A DNA stretch of 64,000 bases from JACVRW01 sp038323835 (lineage in GTDB: Bacteria > Actinomycetota > Thermoleophilia > Solirubrobacterales > Thermoleophilaceae), in contig JBBQHI010000009.1 of assembly GCA_038323835.1 (NCBI GenBank), positions 1 to 64,000 on the forward strand. The letters are read 5' to 3'. This document shows positions 24,199 through 33,235 of this stretch, one piece after another; position 1 is the first letter of the stretch, and each line of letters starts with the position of its first letter. The position numbers and the translations under genes were made by a program. The notes under the pieces are model-generated. The model was not told the origin of the DNA. It saw only the letters and a program-made list of their open reading frames with translations, and ran no database searches.

Positions 24199-25683
24199 AT
24201 GACGGTGACGGACACTCAGATAGGGGATCGCTACCAGCTCGGCGAGAAGGTCGGGTCCGGCGGGATGTCGAGCGTGTATCGCGCGTTCGACCCCACGCTC
24301 GAGCGCTGGGTGGCGATCAAGATGATGCACCGGGACATCACGAGCGACCCGGATCAGCTCGAGCGCTTCCGGCGCGAGGCCCGCGCGGTGGCCCGGCTGA
24401 ACCACCCGCACGTGGTCACGGTGATCGACGCGGGGGAGGACGACGGCACCCCCTACATCGTGCTCGAGTACGTGGAGGGCGAGACCCTGAAGGACCGGAT
24501 CCGGCGAATGGGACGCCTGCCCGTGTCCGAGGCGGTGGCCTACGCCATCGAGATCGGCCGTGCCCTCTCGTGCGCCCACGCGAACCAGCTGGTGCACCGC
24601 GACATCAAGCCCCAGAACGTGCTGATCGCCGGCGACGGCCGGGCCAAGGTCACCGACTTCGGCATCGCCCGCTCACTCGAGACGGAGGGGCTGACCGCCG
24701 CGGGCCGCGTGCTCGGCACCACCGATTACGTCTCGCCCGAGCAGGCGCTGGGCCACGACGTGACCCAGCAGTCGGATCTCTACTCGCTCGGGATCGTGCT
24801 CTACGAGATGCTCACGGGCGAGGCCCCCTTCCGGGCCGACACCCAGGTGGCGGTGGCCATGAAGCACGTGAAGGAGCCGCTGCCCGACGTGCAGAGCCTG
24901 CGGCCGGAGATCTCGGCCGCACTGGCCGCGGTGGTGGACCGCGCCACGGCGAAGGAGACGCGCAACCGCTACGCCACGGCGGACGAGATGGTGCACGACC
25001 TGGAGGAGACGCTGGGGATCGAGGCCGCGCGCGCCGGCGAGGCCACGGGCGAGGCCACCACGATCCTGCGCTCGCTCCCGGGCGACACGGCCGACTTCGT
25101 GCCCGAAAGGCTGCGCCACCCGCGCCGCACGCTCGTGCTGGGCGTGGCCGCGATCGCGCTCGTGGCAGGTGCCCTGGCCTTCCTCGGCACCCGCACCGAG
25201 AAGGGCGCGGGCGGCTCGGTCACCCCGGGGGCGGGCCGCCTGACCGAGGTGCGCCTGGGGCAGAACGCGGCCGGCGACTACGATCCCGAGGGCGACGGGG
25301 AGGAGTACCCCACGGCGGCGCGCTTCGCCATCGACGGCATCCGGCCGACCAACTGGGAGACCGAGACCTACGAGGGCGGGCAGTGGCCCGGCGGCAAGAC
25401 CGGCGTGGGCCTGTATGTGGACGCCGACCATGCGATCCGCGCACGCCGCCTCGACCTGGTGAGCTCCACCCCCGGCTTCCAGGCGGCCATCTACGGCTCG
25501 CCCAGCGGCGTGCCCGCGGACATCGGCGGCTGGACCCGGCTGACACCGCCGGCGACGGTGGGCGAGGAGAAGAGCTTCACGCTCGGGCGCGACGGGCGGC
25601 GCTACCGGTACTACCTGGTGTGGATCACGAAGCTGCCCGAGTCGGGCAAGGCTCGAATCCAGGAGCTCGGGCTAAAACGCTGA
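24199..25683 (+). CDS. Receptor-type Ser/Thr protein kinase with C-terminal discoidin-like ectodomain
   Basis: A 494-residue Hanks-type kinase. The catalytic domain (about residues 10-270) has the glycine loop GSGGMSSVY, Lys41, catalytic HRD Asp135 and DFG Asp153, and a TxxYxxPE-type P+1 loop (GTTDYVSPEQ). A juxtamembrane linker leads to a transmembrane helix (about 310-330). The extracytoplasmic domain (about 345-494) resembles a discoidin/F5-8 type jelly roll (WETETYEGGQW and RRLDLVSSTPGFQAAIY). The ligand may be a sugar or wall fragment, by analogy with MviN-like ectodomains; this is inference. The start lacks a Shine-Dalgarno and may be leaderless. It ends 7 bp from the convergent D-Ala-D-Ala ligase gene. 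Confidence 0.88.
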   Translation: MTVTDTQIGDRYQLGEKVGSGGMSSVYRAFDPTLERWVAIKMMHRDITSDPDQLERFRREARAVARLNHPHVVTVIDAGEDDGTPYIVLEYVEGETLKDRIRRMGRLPVSEAVAYAIEIGRALSCAHANQLVHRDIKPQNVLIAGDGRAKVTDFGIARSLETEGLTAAGRVLGTTDYVSPEQALGHDVTQQSDLYSLGIVLYEMLTGEAPFRADTQVAVAMKHVKEPLPDVQSLRPEISAALAAVVDRATAKETRNRYATADEMVHDLEETLGIEAARAGEATGEATTILRSLPGDTADFVPERLRHPRRTLVLGVAAIALVAGALAFLGTRTEKGAGGSVTPGAGRLTEVRLGQNAAGDYDPEGDGEEYPTAARFAIDGIRPTNWETETYEGGQWPGGKTGVGLYVDADHAIRARRLDLVSSTPGFQAAIYGSPSGVPADIGGWTRLTPPATVGEEKSFTLGRDGRRYRYYLVWITKLPESGKARIQELGLKR

Positions 25684-25690
25684 GGGCCGC

Positions 25691-26656
25691 TCAGTAGCGG
25701 TAACCGCGCTCCTCTTCAAACCGTTCCACGCCCAGCCGGACCAGCCGGTCGAGCAGCTCCGGATAGGAGATCCCGTCCGCCTCCAGGAGCTTCGCGTAAA
25801 CACTCGTGGCCGTGAATCCGGGGATCGTGTTCAGCTCGTTGACCAGCACGCGGCCGTCCTCAACGAAGAAGTCCACGCGGGCCATGCCCGAGCAACCCAC
25901 GATGCCGAAGACCTCGAGCGCCAGGCGGCGCACGGTTCCTAGCGTCTCCTCCGGCAGGCGGGCGGGCACGATCAGGTCCATCCCGCCCGATCCGTACTTG
26001 GCCTCGTAGTCGTACCAGCCGGCGTCCGCGCGGAGCACGATCTCACCGGGCGGTGAGGCGATCGGATCGCGGTGGCCGAGCACCGAGCACTCCACCTCGG
26101 CTCCCTCCACGAGCCGCTCCACCATCACCACCGGGTCGTGCTCGAAGGCGTGCTCCAGGGCCCGGTCGAGGTCCGCCTCGGACCAGGCCTTCGAGATCCC
26201 GACCGACGAGCCGAGCCGGGCCGGCTTCACGAACAGCGGGAGGCCGAGGGCGCCCCGGTTCAGCGGGCGGCCGTGGCGGGCCACCGCGTACTCCACCTGG
26301 GGCACGCCGTGCGCCGCGAGCAGGTCCTTGAACAGCGACTTGTCCATGGCGAGCGCGGACGCGGCCACACCCGCGCCCACGTAGGGCACGTCCAGGAGCT
26401 CCAGGAGGCCCTGCACCGTGCCGTCCTCGCCGAACGGCCCGTGGAGCGCCGGGAAGACGGCGTCCGCCCCGGCGAGCCCTCCCCCGGGCCGAAGGGCCAG
26501 CGACTCGCCCTCGTGCATCCAGTGCCCGTCGCGCTCGAGCAGGATCTGCACCGGCTCGTGCCCGCCCTCGGCCAGGCCGGCGCGCACCGACTCGGCCGAC
26601 CTGAGCGAAACGTCGTGCTCGCTCGAGCGCCCGCCGCCCAGCACGGCGACTCTCAC
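25691..26656 (-). CDS. ddl: D-alanine--D-alanine ligase (first paralogue)
   Basis: A 321-residue ATP-grasp ligase that makes D-Ala-D-Ala for peptidoglycan. Seen are the N-terminal GGGRSSEHDVSLRSA, the HGPFGEDGTVQG loop, ATP-site PLFVKPARLGSSVG, the omega-loop GWYDYEAKY (Tyr typical of D-Ala-D-Ala rather than D-Ala-D-Lac enzymes), and ELNTIPGFTATS near the C-terminus. It starts at GTG 26656, overlapping the pknB stop as GTGA. It is therefore the last gene of the kinase/cell-wall operon. A second ligase gene lies at 55547-56521. Confidence 0.92.
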   Translation of the reverse strand: MRVAVLGGGRSSEHDVSLRSAESVRAGLAEGGHEPVQILLERDGHWMHEGESLALRPGGGLAGADAVFPALHGPFGEDGTVQGLLELLDVPYVGAGVAASALAMDKSLFKDLLAAHGVPQVEYAVARHGRPLNRGALGLPLFVKPARLGSSVGISKAWSEADLDRALEHAFEHDPVVMVERLVEGAEVECSVLGHRDPIASPPGEIVLRADAGWYDYEAKYGSGGMDLIVPARLPEETLGTVRRLALEVFGIVGCSGMARVDFFVEDGRVLVNELNTIPGFTATSVYAKLLEADGISYPELLDRLVRLGVERFEEERGYRY

Positions 26657-28506
26657 GGGCTGGCCGGTGCCTGATTCTCGAGGCCCTCGGTGGGCGTGAC
26701 CACGCCGATGGAGATGACCACCGTGCTGCCCTTGTCCACCTGGCCCCCGGACTCCGGCGCCTGCTTCACCACCAGGCCGTCCTGGATCTGGTCCGTGGTG
26801 GAGGTCTGCCGGCGCACCGCCTTCAGCCCGGCCGCCTTCAGCTCGCGCACCGCAGTCGCGGGGTCGAGACCGGTCACGTCGGGCACCTCCACCTGCTCGG
26901 GACCGGTGGAGACGGTGATCGTGACCCGCGAGCCTGAGTCCACCTGGGTCCCGGCGGCCGGGTCCTGGGACACCACGTCGTCCTTGGGCTGATCCGAGGG
27001 CTCCTCGCGCACCGAGACCTTGAGGCCGTCGCCGGTGAGGCTGTCCTCGGCCGAGCCGCGCGAGAGGCCGGTCACGTCCGGCACCTGCACCTGCTCGGGA
27101 CCGCTGCTCACCTTGAGCGTCACCCGGCTCCCGCGCTCCACCGACGTGCCCTGCCGCGGGAAGGTGCGGATTGCCGTGCCCTCGGCCACGCTGTCGGATG
27201 GCTCCGAGCTGACCGTCACGTCGAAGCCCAGGCGCTCGAGCGTCCTGATGGCCTGCGCGCGCGTCTGGCCCTCCACCGAGGGCACGAGAGCGTCACCCGG
27301 GCCGTTCGAGACCAGGAGCGTGACGGTGGAACCCTTGTCCGCCTGCTCGCCGGCGTTGGGGTCCTGGTCCACCACGTCATCCAGGTCGGCGCGACTCTTC
27401 ACCCGCTCGGTCTTTACCTCGAAGCCCGCACGCTCGAGCTTGTGTCGGGCCTGGATCAGCTGCTTGCCCACCACGCGCGGCACCTCCTTTTTGTCCGCGG
27501 AGAGCAGGCCGCTCACGGCGAGGAAGCCGAGCAGCGCCAGCAATGCCAGCGCCAGTATCCCGATCGTGAACCACGGCCAGCGCCGCTCGGGTTCGCCCGC
27601 GGTCGCGGCATCGGTGGGCACGATCACCGGCGCGGGCACGAACTCGGCGGTGTCGCGCGGCGCGGAGGCACCGGACGCGATCTGGTCGCGCGCGGTGATC
27701 AGCGCCGCTCCGAACTCCTCGGCCGTCTGCCAGCGCTGCGCCGGGTCCTTGGCGAGGGCGGCCATCACCACCGACTCGAGCGTCGGGTGCACGTCAGGGC
27801 GCAGCTGCGAGATCGGCGTCGGGGGCTCCGAGAGGTGCTTGAGCGCCACGGCCACCGCGCTGTCGCCCTGGAAGGGGACGCGACCGGTGAGCAGCTCGTA
27901 GAGGATCACGCCGATCGAGTAGATGTCGGAGGTGGCGTCCACGGCGTGGCCCTGGGCCTGCTCCGGCGAGAGGTACTGCGCCGTGCCCATGATCGAGCCG
28001 GTCTCCGTCATCTCCGAGGCTCCGGCCCGGGCGATGCCGAAGTCGGTGACCTTCGCCTGCCACGCGTCGTCCACGATCACGTTGTGGGGCTTGAAGTCCC
28101 GGTGGATCACGTGGTGCCGGTGGGCGAACCCGGCGGCGGCGAGGATCTGGAGGCCGAGGTCGATCACCGTCTCCTGGGGGAGCGGCGCCTGCGTGTTCAC
28201 GATCTCCTTGAGCGTCCGCCCGGGCAGGTGCTCCATGGCGATGTAGTAGGTGCCGTCGTGCTCACCGCGGTCGAACACGCCCACGACGTGCGGGTGCTGG
28301 AGGCCGGCGGCGGCGCTGGCCTCGCGGCGGAAGCGCTCTACGAACTCCTGGTCCTGGGCGAAGCGGCGGTGAAGGACCTTCAGCGCCACCTCCCGGCCCA
28401 GGTGGGTGTCCTCGGCCCGGTACACGTCGGCCATCCCGCCGGACCCGACGCGGCCGACGATCCGGTAGCGGCCGTCCACGATCGTGTTTTCGGCCACCTC
28501 GGTCAT
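26653..28506 (-). CDS. pknB: PknB-type Ser/Thr kinase with four PASTA domains
   Basis: A 617-residue receptor kinase. The kinase domain (about 14-275) has GSGGMADVY, Lys43, HRD Asp137 and DFG Asp155. A transmembrane helix follows at about 311-334 and then four PASTA repeats (about 341-617), each beginning VPxVxG. PASTA domains bind muropeptides or lipid II, and PknB phosphorylates division and wall-synthesis proteins; PstP reverses this. The HRD loop reads HRDFKPHN instead of the commoner KPxN with Gln or Glu. The start is ATG 28506 in a TGATG overlap with the PBP gene, 44 codons inside the longer open frame. Confidence 0.95.
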   Translation of the reverse strand: MTEVAENTIVDGRYRIVGRVGSGGMADVYRAEDTHLGREVALKVLHRRFAQDQEFVERFRREASAAAGLQHPHVVGVFDRGEHDGTYYIAMEHLPGRTLKEIVNTQAPLPQETVIDLGLQILAAAGFAHRHHVIHRDFKPHNVIVDDAWQAKVTDFGIARAGASEMTETGSIMGTAQYLSPEQAQGHAVDATSDIYSIGVILYELLTGRVPFQGDSAVAVALKHLSEPPTPISQLRPDVHPTLESVVMAALAKDPAQRWQTAEEFGAALITARDQIASGASAPRDTAEFVPAPVIVPTDAATAGEPERRWPWFTIGILALALLALLGFLAVSGLLSADKKEVPRVVGKQLIQARHKLERAGFEVKTERVKSRADLDDVVDQDPNAGEQADKGSTVTLLVSNGPGDALVPSVEGQTRAQAIRTLERLGFDVTVSSEPSDSVAEGTAIRTFPRQGTSVERGSRVTLKVSSGPEQVQVPDVTGLSRGSAEDSLTGDGLKVSVREEPSDQPKDDVVSQDPAAGTQVDSGSRVTITVSTGPEQVEVPDVTGLDPATAVRELKAAGLKAVRRQTSTTDQIQDGLVVKQAPESGGQVDKGSTVVISIGVVTPTEGLENQAPASP

Positions 28507-29951
28507 CAGCCGAGCAGGGACTCCAGCACCTGGCGCGCGATCGGAGCGGCCACCGTCCCGCCCTCGCCGGTGGTGCGCTCGAGGGTCACGGCCACGGCCA
28601 TCTTCGGGTTTCCGATCGGGGCGAAGGCGATGAACCACGGCTGTGTGAACTCGCGGTTGGCGCCCACCTCGGCCGTGCCGCTCTTGCCGGCCACGTCGAT
28701 GCCCTGAAGCGCGGCCTGCGTGCCCGTGCCCTCTTTCACGACCTGGCCCATCATCTCGGTGAGCGATTTCGCCGTGCTCGCCTTCATCACCTGCGTCTGA
28801 AGGTCGGGCTCCACGCGCTCCTTCACCCGTCCGTCCTTGCCCACCACGCGGTCGGTGAGCCGCGGCTTCATCAGCCGGCCGCCGTTGGCCACGGTGGCCG
28901 CCACCTCCGCCATCTGAATCGGAGTGGCGCGGATCTCGCCCTCGAGGCCGCCCTGCCCGATGGCCACGCGCCCGACGTCGAAGCCGCCGTCCGGGCCCAC
29001 CAGGTTGCCGCGGCCGTCGCGCACGCCGCTGGCGATCATCTCGTCGTCCGGGTAGTCGAGCTTCGGGTCCTGGTAGAAGCCGTAGCGCTCCATGTACTCC
29101 ACAAGCGTGGAGCGCCCGACGCGCTCGCCGACCTGGGCGAAGACGGTGTTCACGGAGTTGGTGAGCGCGTCCGTGAGAGTGATGGGCCCATAGTCCTGCC
29201 CGCCGAAGTTGGAGAGCGGGGCGCCGCTGACCGTGCGCGGCGAGGAGCCGTCGATGATCGTGTCCGGCGTGACCTTCCCGGAGTCGAGCGCCGCCGTGGC
29301 GGTCACGACCTTGAAGGTCGAGCCCGGTGGATAGGCCTCCTGCGTGGTGCGGTTGAGCACGGGCTTGTTCGGGTCCCGGTTGAGGCGCGAGAAGTCGTCG
29401 GGAACCCGGTTGGGATCGTAGGCGGGCACGGACGCCATCACCCGCACCTTGCCGGTGACGGGCTCGATCGCCACCACCGCGCCCTTGCGCCCCTGCAGTG
29501 CGGAGATGGCGGTGCGCTGTCCGTCCACGTCCAGGTTGGTGACCACGTCGTTGCCCTCCCGCTTGTGGTCCTCGAGCCCAGAGAGGATGGACGCGAATTC
29601 GTCCTTCTTGCCGGCCAGGTCGTCGTTGCGGGAGCGCTCCAGCCCGCGGCGGCCGTTCAGGAGGAACGAGTACCCGACCGCATGCGCGAACAGCCCGTTC
29701 TCGGGATACACGCGGGAGTAGGTGCGGTCCTCGCCGCGGCCGTGAGGAATGCTGCGGGCAAGCACCGTCCGGCCGTCGCTGGCGTAGATGCGCCCGCGGG
29801 GGGTGCGCTGCTCCTGGAGCAGGGGCCGGCGGTTGTTCGCGTTGTCCTCGAGGCCGGCCGCTTCGAACACCGTCCAGCGGGACGTGAAGGCCACGAGCAG
29901 GGCGAAGAGCAGCGTGACCAGGCCGAAGAGCTGGACGATCTGGCGGTTCAC
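28506..29951 (-). CDS. pbpA: Class B penicillin-binding protein (PbpA type)
   Basis: A 481-residue peptidoglycan transpeptidase. An N-terminal transmembrane helix (about 6-25) leads to the class B dimerisation region (RGRIYASDGRTVLARS). The transpeptidase domain has all three motifs: SxxK as STFK in PPGSTFKVV, SxN as SVN in TNSVNTVF, and KSG in GKSGTAE. The GTG start at 29951 overlaps the RodA stop by GTGA, and the long open frame upstream is antisense noise. The adjacent SEDS gene makes the usual glycosyltransferase-transpeptidase pair. It lies directly before pknB, as in mycobacterial and streptomycete operons. Confidence 0.94.
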   Translation of the reverse strand: MNRQIVQLFGLVTLLFALLVAFTSRWTVFEAAGLEDNANNRRPLLQEQRTPRGRIYASDGRTVLARSIPHGRGEDRTYSRVYPENGLFAHAVGYSFLLNGRRGLERSRNDDLAGKKDEFASILSGLEDHKREGNDVVTNLDVDGQRTAISALQGRKGAVVAIEPVTGKVRVMASVPAYDPNRVPDDFSRLNRDPNKPVLNRTTQEAYPPGSTFKVVTATAALDSGKVTPDTIIDGSSPRTVSGAPLSNFGGQDYGPITLTDALTNSVNTVFAQVGERVGRSTLVEYMERYGFYQDPKLDYPDDEMIASGVRDGRGNLVGPDGGFDVGRVAIGQGGLEGEIRATPIQMAEVAATVANGGRLMKPRLTDRVVGKDGRVKERVEPDLQTQVMKASTAKSLTEMMGQVVKEGTGTQAALQGIDVAGKSGTAEVGANREFTQPWFIAFAPIGNPKMAVAVTLERTTGEGGTVAAPIARQVLESLLG

Positions 29952-31429
29952 ACCAGTCCCCCTCGCCGGATCCGGTCGGCGCGGGCGTGGTCGGACACCA
30001 CGAGCAGGAGCGCCAGCAGCACCATGTTGGCCACGATCGAGCTGCCGCCGTAGGACACGAAGGGCAGCGTCACGCCGGTGAGGGGGATCACGCGAGTCAC
30101 CCCTCCCACGATGACGAACACCTGCAACGCGAATACCGCCGTGAGTCCGGTCGCCAGGAGCTTGGAGAAGCCGTCCCCGGCCAGCATGGCCGTCTTGAAG
30201 CCCCGGTGGGTGAAGAGGAGGTATGCGCCGAGCAGCCCGGCCGCGCCGAACAGGCCGGCCTCGTTGGTGATCACCGCGTAGATCAGGTCGGTGTGCGGCG
30301 CGGGGAGCAGCGGCTGCCCGCCCGGCGAGCTGAGCATGGCGCGGCCGAAGCCCTCCCCGAACAGCCCCCCGTCGGCCTGGGCAAACAGCGATTGGGCTAT
30401 CTGGTACCCCTGGCAGTTCACGAACTCGGTGACCTGCCCGCCCGCGGAGTGGCACACCACCTCCTTGGTCGAGAAGGTGTCGAGCCACGTCTGCACGCGG
30501 TCGTGGACGTGGGAGACGTTGCTGGCGAAGAAGGCCGCGCCGCCCAGGAACATGCTCGCCCCCACGCTCACCAGCGACAGGCGGCCGGTGGCCACGTACA
30601 CGAGCGCGAGGAAGCCGCCGAAGAACATAAGCGAGCTGCCGAGGTCCCGGATGAAGATCAGCATCAGCATCGCCAGGCCCCACACCAGCAGCAGCGGGCC
30701 GAAGTGCTTCAGCGACGGCCGCTCGCGGATCACCGCCACCAGCGAGGCCACGAACACCACGAGCAGGATCGTGGCCAGCAGTCCCGGCTTCAGCACGACG
30801 ATCGCCAGCAGGGTGAGCACCGCCGGGATGCCGAAGAGCATCGCCTGGCGCTGTGCCGGGAGTGGGCGGAGCCGCGGGCGCACCAGGATGTCGCCGGTCT
30901 CGCGCAGATAGCTGGCGAGGAAGATGATGATCCCGAGCTTCGCGAACTCGGCCGGCTGGAACTGGATCGGGCCCGCCTTGACCGCCAGGAAGGCGCCGTT
31001 CACCTGAGCCCCGATGCCCGGCAGGCGGGGCATGGCCAGCAGCGCGATCGCCCCCGCCGCGATCGTGTACCGGTAGCGCTCGAGCACGTGGTGGTCGCGC
31101 AGGAGCACGATCGTGGCAGCGAAGAAGACAAGCCCGACCACGAACCACTGGGCCTGCTCCCGGGCCAGATCGGTGTCGATCCGGTAGACCTCGACCAGTC
31201 CCACCGCGGCCAGCAGCGCCACGAGCGGGAACATGTAGGGATCGGCGTCCGGGAGCCGCGCGCGGATGAACAGGTGGGCGAGCACGCACAGGCCCAGGAA
31301 CACGGCGCCGTAGGTGATCGTCGCGTCGCTCACGTCCTTCGAGCGGGTGGCCAGCACCGCGGCGAAGCCGCTGGCCACCAGAAGCGACACCGGGAGCAGT
31401 CCGAGCAGCTCCCGCGAGCGGGCGGACAT
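29948..31429 (-). CDS. rodA: SEDS-family peptidoglycan polymerase (RodA/FtsW)
   Basis: A 493-residue protein with about twelve transmembrane helices. Family segments seen are the helix with FQPAEFAKLGIIIFLASYL, the LKPGLLATILLVV region, IRDLGSSLMFFGGFLALVYVATGR, the FGEGFGRAMLS loop and the C-terminal SYGGSSIVANMVLLALLLVVS. SEDS proteins polymerise lipid II together with a class B PBP, here the next gene. ATG 31429 (TGATG with the phosphatase stop) is chosen over an in-frame ATG 26 codons upstream. Operon position suggests RodA/FtsW of the pknB locus; which process it serves, elongation or division, cannot be told. Confidence 0.92.
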   Translation of the reverse strand: MSARSRELLGLLPVSLLVASGFAAVLATRSKDVSDATITYGAVFLGLCVLAHLFIRARLPDADPYMFPLVALLAAVGLVEVYRIDTDLAREQAQWFVVGLVFFAATIVLLRDHHVLERYRYTIAAGAIALLAMPRLPGIGAQVNGAFLAVKAGPIQFQPAEFAKLGIIIFLASYLRETGDILVRPRLRPLPAQRQAMLFGIPAVLTLLAIVVLKPGLLATILLVVFVASLVAVIRERPSLKHFGPLLLVWGLAMLMLIFIRDLGSSLMFFGGFLALVYVATGRLSLVSVGASMFLGGAAFFASNVSHVHDRVQTWLDTFSTKEVVCHSAGGQVTEFVNCQGYQIAQSLFAQADGGLFGEGFGRAMLSSPGGQPLLPAPHTDLIYAVITNEAGLFGAAGLLGAYLLFTHRGFKTAMLAGDGFSKLLATGLTAVFALQVFVIVGGVTRVIPLTGVTLPFVSYGGSSIVANMVLLALLLVVSDHARADRIRRGGLV

Positions 31430-32742
31430 CAGCCGCCCGATCCGGGGTCTAGCCGGCCACGCTCCACCTGGCGCGCGAGGTCCACGGCGTCCGCGCGGCT
31501 GCGCCACGAGTGATCGAGCACGTGGCTCCTGCGCGACGCCGGGATCGCCCGCGCCGGCACGCCGCTGGCGTACTCCTGCTTGTAGAGGTCGATGCCGAAC
31601 GGCAGCTCGTAGGGGATGCCGCGGTAGACGGTGACGAGGCCGCCGTCGTTGGTGGCCACGAAGTAGACCTGCCGGCTGAGCGCGTAGAGCCCGGCCCCCA
31701 CCCCGGCGAGAAGCACCAGGGCCACGACGAGCCGAGCCAGACCCCGGGCCCGCGCTCCGCGGCGGCGGGGGCGGGCCTCTGGGGCGCGGGCGCGCTCGGG
31801 CGGTCGCACCACGGTGGAGTCCGGGGCCGCCCCGGCCAAGCGCTCGGCCACGGCGGCCCGGCCTCGCGGGGCCGGTGGTGGCGGCGCGGTGGGCTGGGGC
31901 ACCTCCGTGGCCTGGTCCGCGGCGGCCGCCTGCACGTCCTCCGCGCGCATCGTCCCGGCGATCGTGTCCTCGGCGTCAGCGGCGGCTTCCTCCCCACCCG
32001 AGTCGCCCTCCTCGGCCTCCACCCCGTCGTCGCCGAGACGGAAGAGCACCACGGTGATGTTGTCGCGGCCGCCGCTCTGGTTCGCCGCGCGCACGAGCTC
32101 CTCGGCCGTCTCCTCGAGCGATGTGGGCGCGCGCAGGAGGGCACCGAGCTCCTCGTCGCCCACCATGCCCGTGAGCCCGTCGGAGCAGATCAGGAAGATG
32201 TCCCCGTCGCGTCCGGTGATGGTGTAGGTGTCCACCTCCACGCTGGACTCGGGCCCGAGCGCCCGCGTGATGATCGAGCGCTGGGGATGGTTCTCGGCCG
32301 CCTCGGCCGTGATCTGGCCCGTGCGCTCGAGCTCGGCCACCAGCGAGTGGTCACGGGTCAGCTGCTCCAGGCGGCCGTCGCGAAGCAGGTAGGCCCGGCT
32401 GTCGCCGACGTGGCCCAGGCTCACCTCGTCCCCCACCACCTTCGCCGCGGTGAGCGTGGTGCCCATCCCCCGATGCGCCTCGTCACTCGCGGCGAGCTCG
32501 TAGATGCGGCGATTGGCCTCCTTGAGGATCCCGGTGAGCTCCGCCTCCGGAGGCTCGTCGGTCGGCCCGACCTCGTCGAACACGCCCGCGGCGAGCGCGG
32601 AGGCCACCTCCCCGGCGCGCGCGCCCCCCATGCCGTCCGCCACCCCGAAGAACGGGGGCGACAGCACGAGCGTGTCCTCGTTGGCGCTGCGCTGGCGGCC
32701 GACGTCGGTGCGCCCGGCCTGCTCTGCGATCCGGATGGCCAT
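31429..32742 (-). CDS. pstP: PP2C-family Ser/Thr phosphatase (PstP-like)
   Basis: A 437-residue membrane-anchored phosphatase. The PP2C domain (residues 1-240) has GVADGMGGARAGEVAS, GDSRAYLLRDG, LICSDGLTGMV and SGGRDNITVVLF, which hold the metal-binding Asp residues. A Pro/Ala-rich linker (about 250-340) leads to a transmembrane helix (about 343-363) and a short extracytoplasmic tail. It removes phosphates from the kinases and substrates of this operon. It sits between fhaB and rodA, exactly as in classical actinobacterial loci. Confidence 0.93.
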   Translation of the reverse strand: MAIRIAEQAGRTDVGRQRSANEDTLVLSPPFFGVADGMGGARAGEVASALAAGVFDEVGPTDEPPEAELTGILKEANRRIYELAASDEAHRGMGTTLTAAKVVGDEVSLGHVGDSRAYLLRDGRLEQLTRDHSLVAELERTGQITAEAAENHPQRSIITRALGPESSVEVDTYTITGRDGDIFLICSDGLTGMVGDEELGALLRAPTSLEETAEELVRAANQSGGRDNITVVLFRLGDDGVEAEEGDSGGEEAAADAEDTIAGTMRAEDVQAAAADQATEVPQPTAPPPPAPRGRAAVAERLAGAAPDSTVVRPPERARAPEARPRRRGARARGLARLVVALVLLAGVGAGLYALSRQVYFVATNDGGLVTVYRGIPYELPFGIDLYKQEYASGVPARAIPASRRSHVLDHSWRSRADAVDLARQVERGRLDPGSGG

Positions 32743-32746
32743 AGCG

Positions 32747-33229
32747 CTACTCCCGGTAGCGGTACTCGGTGTCGCCGATGCGGATCACATCGGCCATCTT
32801 GAGGCGCTCGGCGGTCTTCAGCTGTCGGCCGTTCAGATACGTGCCGTTCGTGGAGGCCATGTCCTCCACGTACATGTACTCCCCGCGCAGGAAGATACGC
32901 GCGTGCGCAGATGACGCAAAGGGATCGTCGATGTGGATGTCGGCCTCGTCCGAGCGCCCCATCGTGGCCCCGTCACGGATGTCGACTGTCGTGCCCGGCT
33001 CGAACCCCATCGCCGCCACCACCTCCAGCTGGGGGTCCACCCCGCCCGCGAACTGTGTGGGCGCCGGCTTGCGCCGCGAGCTCGGAGCCGCGGGGGGCTG
33101 GGCCGCCGGCGAGCCGGCGCTCTCGTAGCGCGAGAGGTCGCGCATCGAGCTGCGGGCCACCCAGAGGAGGAAGAGGTAGAGAACGGCCAGGAAGCCGAAC
33201 TTCAGCGCGACCGCGAGCGGCTCGTCCAC
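32747..33229 (-). CDS. fhaB: Membrane-anchored FHA-domain protein (FhaB/FipA-like)
   Basis: A 160-residue protein starting at GTG 33229. A transmembrane helix at about residues 7-25 is followed by a Pro-rich linker and a C-terminal FHA domain (about 75-160) with GRSDEADI, a Ser in the SSAHARI segment and STNGTYLNG, the phosphothreonine-binding loops. In mycobacteria FhaB (FipA) binds phosphorylated division proteins. It is six bases after fhaA and just before the PP2C gene. Confidence 0.9.
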   Translation of the reverse strand: MDEPLAVALKFGFLAVLYLFLLWVARSSMRDLSRYESAGSPAAQPPAAPSSRRKPAPTQFAGGVDPQLEVVAAMGFEPGTTVDIRDGATMGRSDEADIHIDDPFASSAHARIFLRGEYMYVEDMASTNGTYLNGRQLKTAERLKMADVIRIGDTEYRYRE

Positions 33230-33235
33230 GGGCGC

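Noticed and set aside
26596..26612. GAGCGAAACGTCG as another parS half-site
   Set aside because: Only one half resembles parS and the palindrome is absent.
25691..26656. VanA-type D-Ala-D-Lac ligase
   Set aside because: The omega loop has the YDYEAKY pattern of ordinary D-Ala-D-Ala ligases, and no vanH or vanX neighbours are present.
26690..27901. Plus-strand open frames over the PASTA region that look repetitive
   Set aside because: The periodicity mirrors the four PASTA repeats on the other strand; no independent coding signal.
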